From Arthrobacter sp. V1I7 (lineage in GTDB: Bacteria; Actinomycetota; Actinomycetes; Actinomycetales; Micrococcaceae): DNA of 64,000 bases. A program made the position numbers and the translations under genes. Positions 60,608 through 64,000 of this stretch are shown here, in pieces. The notes under the pieces were generated by a model that was not told the DNA's origin, searched no databases, and saw only the letters and a list, made by a program, of their open reading frames with translations. The DNA lies in NCBI RefSeq assembly GCF_030817015.1, contig NZ_JAUSYS010000001.1:4774001-4838000 (forward strand), given 5' to 3'. The number at the start of each line of letters is the position of its first letter. Position 1 is the first letter of the stretch.

Positions 60608-60672
60608 GATGGAAGCGGCCCCCAGTCGAGTTCAATGGCTGATGAGTCGGGGGCAGGCCAGGTGGGCAGACA

Positions 60673-60847
60673 AAACGGTAATGGGATTAGTCGTATCAGG
60701 CTCCTATGAAGTCATGTCCGCCTGGCACATCACCCCCTTTGATGGACCTTGAGCCGGCCGACAAATCGTCGGTAAGACAGTGCCGCCAGGCACGTCAGTT
60801 TTTTGCTGAGTCACGCCGGCTCAAGACCTTTTCCAGTATTACCGTTT
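60673..60847 (-). ncRNA. Structured element A upstream of IS110 gene; bridge RNA candidate
   Basis: The 175-bp segment lies directly upstream of the IS110 transposase (gap 65 bases). Its ends are complementary: AAACGGTAAT (60673-60682) and ATTACCGTTT (60838-60847). An inner stem is CTTGAGCCGGC (60748-60758) with GCCGGCTCAAG (60815-60825). Inside are hairpins GTGCC-GCCA-GGCAC (60780-60793) and CCGAC-AAATC-GTCGG. A related copy, with matched changes in the inner stem, is at 55372-55542. IS110 elements of this group encode a bridge RNA of similar length in this position, transcribed toward the transposase. Expression and boundaries are inferred. Confidence 0.5.
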
Positions 60848-61044
60848 TTTGGCTGCTGTCCTTCGGATTCTACGTGTCCGCTCCAGCCTGTCTAGCCCCT
60901 CCTGCGTCGGGGCCTGCGGCGCGTGAATTTCCCTCCGACGCTCCTTCGTCGCTTATTTCCTCCGGGAATTTCCCACACCTTGCCCTGCGGGTAGACAGGC
61001 CTCCGTCGGCCACAGCTCCGCAAGCTTCGCCAGCAGCCAAAAAA
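60845..61044. repeat. 200-bp fold-back element with 14-bp inverted ends
   Basis: TTTTTTGGCTGCTG at 60845-60858 is perfectly complementary to CAGCAGCCAAAAAA at 61031-61044. A second inner pair, GCCTGTCTAGCCC and GGGTAGACAGGC, lies inside. The segment has no gene, and its left end overlaps the right end of element A. It could be a MITE-like element or the left end of the next IS110. Confidence 0.7.
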
Positions 61045-61337
61045 CAACTGTGAGTCTTACAGTGGCTGGTCTGGGACTAGCTGGCAGTGTTGATGCCGGT
61101 CGTTCTGCCTGGCGCGTGACTCGAAAAAACAATTGCCCCCTTGAGGGTGCATTTCCCCCGACTTGTCCGCGCTGGGTGGAGCGGCCGGCGTTGACCTGTC
61201 CCACGTCGGTGGCCTAATTAGAAGCTTGCCCAGCCTCTGGAGGTTGTGGCTCATCACAGTATTGCCTCGAAGTGACACTTCCCAGGTCCAGTGCCGGTCG
61301 CGATGCGACCCGTCTTGTCCGTTCGAAAGGAAGAAAG

Positions 61338-62453
61338 GTGGCCGCGTTGACTACCGTTGCGCAGACCCGCCCGTTCGTAATCGGCGTGGACTGTCACGCC
61401 CGCACACACACTTACGCCATCATCGAAGCCAGTACCAAGCGACAGGTCGCTTGCGAGCAGTTCCCGACCACCTCGGCAGGGATTTCCCGCGCACTTGCTT
61501 GGGCTGGCCGAAGGACAGACAGAGATATGGGGTGTCTATGGGCCGTTGAGGGCATCGGCTCATATGGGGCACGTCTGGCCAGGGCAGTAACCGACGCCGG
61601 CTACGACGCCGCCGAAGCTCCACGGATGAACGCCCGAGGTCGCCGGGGGATCGGCAAATCCGACCCGTTGGACGCCGCTGCCATCGGAGCCGCTGTCCTG
61701 GGCTTAGAGGAGTCCCAGCTCCGAGCTCCGCGACGGGATGGAGGAACCCGTGCCGGACTCAGGATTCTGAGCGCAGCCCGGGATCAGTTGACGCGCGAAC
61801 GAACAGTAAACGTCAACGCGCTTATCGCCCTACTCCGGGCACATGATCTTGGAATCGACGCTGGTAAACCTCTGGTTCCCGCCCAGATCGCCACGATCAC
61901 GAGATGGCGGGAACGGCAGGAGCAGATGGAACTGTCGATCGCGCGCGAGGAAGCAGTTCGGTTGGCGCGTCGCGTTCTCGAAGTGACCACTCAGCTCGCT
62001 GCGAACCAGAAGCGCATGACAGAGCTGATCCAGCCAAGCCCCGCTGCGCCGATGTTGGAGATGGTCGGCGTCGGGGCTGTTACAGCCGCCGCTGTCCTGA
62101 CAGCTTGGTCGCATCCAGGAAGGGTTCGCAGCGAAGCTGCCTTAGCCTCACTGGCAGGGGTGAATCCCTTGCCTGCCTCAAGCGGTAACACTGTCCGGCA
62201 CAGGCTCAACCGGGGCGGTGACAGGCGCCTCAATCGAGCCTTGCACACCATCACCATGACCCGGATGACCCACGACCCCGGAACACGCGGCTACGTCGCA
62301 AAACGCACCCAAGAAGGCCGCAGCTACCGCGAAATCCGCAGATCTCTCAAGCGCTACGTCGCCCGAACCCTTTACCGCCAACTCAACACCCTTTACGCCA
62401 CCGCGGAACCGGCGCCATCCCACGCTGCAGGGGCAGTCTCCTTCCAGGGATAG
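61338..62453 (+). CDS. IS110-family transposase (second element)
   Basis: The 371-residue protein starts at GTG 61338 with AAGGAAG upstream. The N-terminal DEDD-like domain begins PFVIGVDCHARTHTYAIIEA, then IGKSDPLDAAAIGAAVL; the C-terminal Tnp domain has LPASSGNTVRHRLNRGGDRR with the expected Ser. It is full length and so may be active. It is a different IS110 type from the frameshifted copy at 59337-60607. Left-end non-coding sequence (60848-61337) should hold its own regulatory or bridge RNA. Confidence 0.9.
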   Translation: MAALTTVAQTRPFVIGVDCHARTHTYAIIEASTKRQVACEQFPTTSAGISRALAWAGRRTDRDMGCLWAVEGIGSYGARLARAVTDAGYDAAEAPRMNARGRRGIGKSDPLDAAAIGAAVLGLEESQLRAPRRDGGTRAGLRILSAARDQLTRERTVNVNALIALLRAHDLGIDAGKPLVPAQIATITRWRERQEQMELSIAREEAVRLARRVLEVTTQLAANQKRMTELIQPSPAAPMLEMVGVGAVTAAAVLTAWSHPGRVRSEAALASLAGVNPLPASSGNTVRHRLNRGGDRRLNRALHTITMTRMTHDPGTRGYVAKRTQEGRSYREIRRSLKRYVARTLYRQLNTLYATAEPAPSHAAGAVSFQG

Positions 62454-62880
62454 GAGCACACCGTCGCTCCTCATCACCCGCAATTCTGGTTCTCGAGGTG
62501 GTCGTTAAGTTTCTTGGATTGCTTCACCGCACCAGGGCACGGACATCGTTGTGCTCGGCCGTTCTGAGCGTCCCGCGCTCGGCTACGGGCGGGCCGTGGC
62601 GCAGAGCCTCCAACTAGGAAGACGCGTCAAGCAGGAACTCCAACGCGACCTGCCGAAACTTGGCTGCCCAGCTATTGCCCGTCTCATATTCCTAAGGATT
62701 TGGGACATATGGGTTGAGACACACCCGGCATGGGAGCCGATTCGCGCCCAGGGCAGGGCGGCTTTCTTGTCGCCCTGCCCTTCAGTTACGTGGTGCAGGT
62801 GCAGAAGGAAGGGGAGACCGGGGCCGCCAGGCATCACAAGTAGGGGGATTCGTCGTTCTCTTCGGAAGGCTAATTAACAA
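62454..62880. other. Intergenic stretch after IS110
   Basis: About 430 bases with no supported gene; the right end of the IS110 element presumably lies here but I found no repeat that defines it. Confidence 0.5.
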
Positions 62881-63079
62881 TCGCCCCTTTGCGGCGGGGT
62901 ATACGGTCCAAACGACGGCGGAACGGCTGGCGCCGGGAGGCTGGCAGGAGATCTTGAACAGCGACTCCTCTACGGCGGAACGGATGTGGGCAACTGCGGT
63001 GCCGCGCTGTCGAGCCAGGACGGCAGGATCGAGGTGCGGCTTCCGGCCAACGGCCTCCTCGTCCTGCGGCGGAAGTGAC
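62881..63079 (+). pseudogene. C-terminal remnant of a glgB-like branching enzyme
   Basis: One frame reads AAGYTVQTTAERLAPGGWQE and ILNSDS; after a frame change at about 62975 the other gives LYGGTDVGNCGAALSS and RIEVRLPANGLLVLRRK with a stop. This is the C-terminal beta domain of alpha-amylase superfamily enzymes, best matching glgB (LNSDS-x-YGGS-x-VGN). Nothing of the catalytic domain is present. It lies 30 bases from the convergent P450 reductase gene. Confidence 0.6.
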
Positions 63080-63109
63080 CACGCCCCCGCCCGGCCCTGA
63101 TTGGCGCGC

Positions 63110-64000
63110 TCACGTGAAGATGTCGGCCACATACCTGCCGTGGGTGCGTTCCACCTCATCCATCCACTTGTCGGCGTCCGCCTCGGAAGCGCCGGTCGCC
63201 TCCCGGTAGATGCGCCCGCACGTGTCCCGCACCTCCGGCGCCATGTGCTTGCCGTCGCCGCAGACGTAGACAGTGGCGCCCTGCCTGACGAGCTCGACGA
63301 CCTCGGCCCGGTCCGCCCAGAGCCGGTCCTGGACGTACTTCCTGCCGTCCTCGGGTGCGGTGGAAAAGACGGGCCGGAGGTCCAGGTTGGCCGCGTCTGC
63401 CCAGGATGCCAGCTCCGACTGGTAGAGGAAGTCGGTGTCCGGTGCCCGGCAGCCGAAAAACAGCATGGCGGGTGCCGGCTTGATGCCCTCAGTCTCGGCC
63501 CGCAGCGCCCGGTCCTGAATGAATCCCCGGAAGGGCGCCAAGCCGGTCCCTGCGCAGACCATGATGAGCGGAACCTGTAGGGACTGCGGCGGGTGGAAGG
63601 CCGCATTCGAGGGACGGACCGTGACCGCGACCCGTGACCCGGGCCTGGCCTGGGCGAGATACGTGGAAGCGGCGCCTTCGAAGACGCCGCGGCCCGACCA
63701 GGCCGGAGCCTGGATGACGGAGAAGGTCAGTGTCACGTGGTCGGGGCTCCAGAGCGGGGACGAGGAGATGGAGTACCGCCGCGGGGCCAGTTGGGCCAAC
63801 AGCTGCAGGAACGAGCTGAACGACAACTGGCAGGACGGGTACATCTCCAGCAGGTCCAGCAGGGAGACGCGCTTGTCGAGGATCTCGGCCGCATGGCGCT
63901 CACGGTCCTCCGCGAAGGACTCAAGCTCCCGGCGGTGGGCGGGATCGTCGGCGACATCGGCCAGGTGCCCGAGCTGGCTCCTGGTCGCCGGTACCGCGAG
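63110..64000 (-). CDS. C-terminal reductase half of a CYP102-like self-sufficient P450 (partial)
   Basis: The frame is open to the window edge (about 296 residues) and its start is outside. It has the FAD domain motif PRRYSISSSPLW (RxYS), the flavin/NADPH fold words VFEGAASTYLA and VAVTVRPSNAAFHPPQS, the pyridine-nucleotide words IMVCAGTGLAPFRGFIQDRAL and VYVCGDGKHMAPEVR, and a final Trp-like C-terminus ending YVADIFT. These are typical of NADPH-cytochrome P450 reductase domains, as in CYP102/P450-BM3 fusions. The heme domain would be upstream beyond the window. The reaction transfers electrons from NADPH through FAD/FMN to heme; substrate class is usually fatty acids. Confidence 0.88.
   Translation of the reverse strand, partial: LAVPATRSQLGHLADVADDPAHRRELESFAEDRERHAAEILDKRVSLLDLLEMYPSCQLSFSSFLQLLAQLAPRRYSISSSPLWSPDHVTLTFSVIQAPAWSGRGVFEGAASTYLAQARPGSRVAVTVRPSNAAFHPPQSLQVPLIMVCAGTGLAPFRGFIQDRALRAETEGIKPAPAMLFFGCRAPDTDFLYQSELASWADAANLDLRPVFSTAPEDGRKYVQDRLWADRAEVVELVRQGATVYVCGDGKHMAPEVRDTCGRIYREATGASEADADKWMDEVERTHGRYVADIFT

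Overview
The window looks like chromosomal DNA from a high-GC actinobacterium of the Arthrobacter/Pseudarthrobacter group (Micrococcaceae). I infer this from the 16S/23S sequence, the many GTG starts with GGAG-type ribosome binding sites, and gene families typical of that group (DUF4389 protein, CE1758/CE1759 luciferase-like pair, YciI and MarR proteins). No database search was possible, so the genus is an inference.

1-16 kb is ordinary chromosome: the end of a CDF cation transporter, a possible uracil-DNA-glycosylase-like protein, a lipoprotein serine hydrolase, a GIY-YIG-like protein, an amidohydrolase, a STAS-like protein, a DUF4389 membrane protein, an atypical SDR, a sulfite-oxidase-type molybdoenzyme, a YchJ-like protein, a long acyl-CoA dehydrogenase, small membrane proteins and a PepSY protein. 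16.3-22.3 kb carries jetA, jetB and jetC of a Wadjet (MukBEF-like) plasmid-defence system. jetC has a one-base frameshift and no jetD nuclease follows. 22.5-28.7 kb holds a lipoprotein and an iron-siderophore uptake operon (binding protein, two permeases, ATPase, siderophore-interacting reductase) behind an IdeR/DtxR-type iron box. 28.9-33 kb has two paralogous SGNH hydrolases around YciI and MarR genes, then a GH1 beta-glucosidase. 33.7-34.4 kb is rpmB-rpmG-rpsN, all cysteine-poor forms, and 34.6-40.7 kb is a complete 16S-23S-5S rRNA operon with promoter, processing stems and terminator.

Downstream of the rRNA operon, 40.7-63 kb is a patchwork of mobile elements and decaying genes: ISL3 and IS256 remnants, a nuclease whose 3' end was replaced by IS256 sequence, an apparently complete IS1380 element, two IS110 transposase genes (one frameshifted), broken WxL/DUF916 surface-protein genes, a broken CDF transporter, a truncated APC permease and a glgB remnant. 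Among these lie intact loci: a Tat-exported seven-bladed PLL-type lectin, a zinc-starvation operon (CobW-like protein plus zinc-independent L36 behind a Zur-like palindrome), and a TetR-controlled FMN reductase/luciferase-like monooxygenase pair with duplicated operators followed by a DoxX-like gene. The window ends inside the reductase half of a CYP102-like P450.

The most unusual signals are: (i) JetABC without JetD; (ii) two diverged ~173-bp structured elements (55.4 and 60.7 kb) with compensatory changes in an 11-bp stem, one directly upstream of an IS110 transposase and therefore a bridge-RNA candidate; (iii) two head-to-head fusions of N-terminally truncated genes; and (iv) repeated single-base frameshifts that could be decay or sequencing error.
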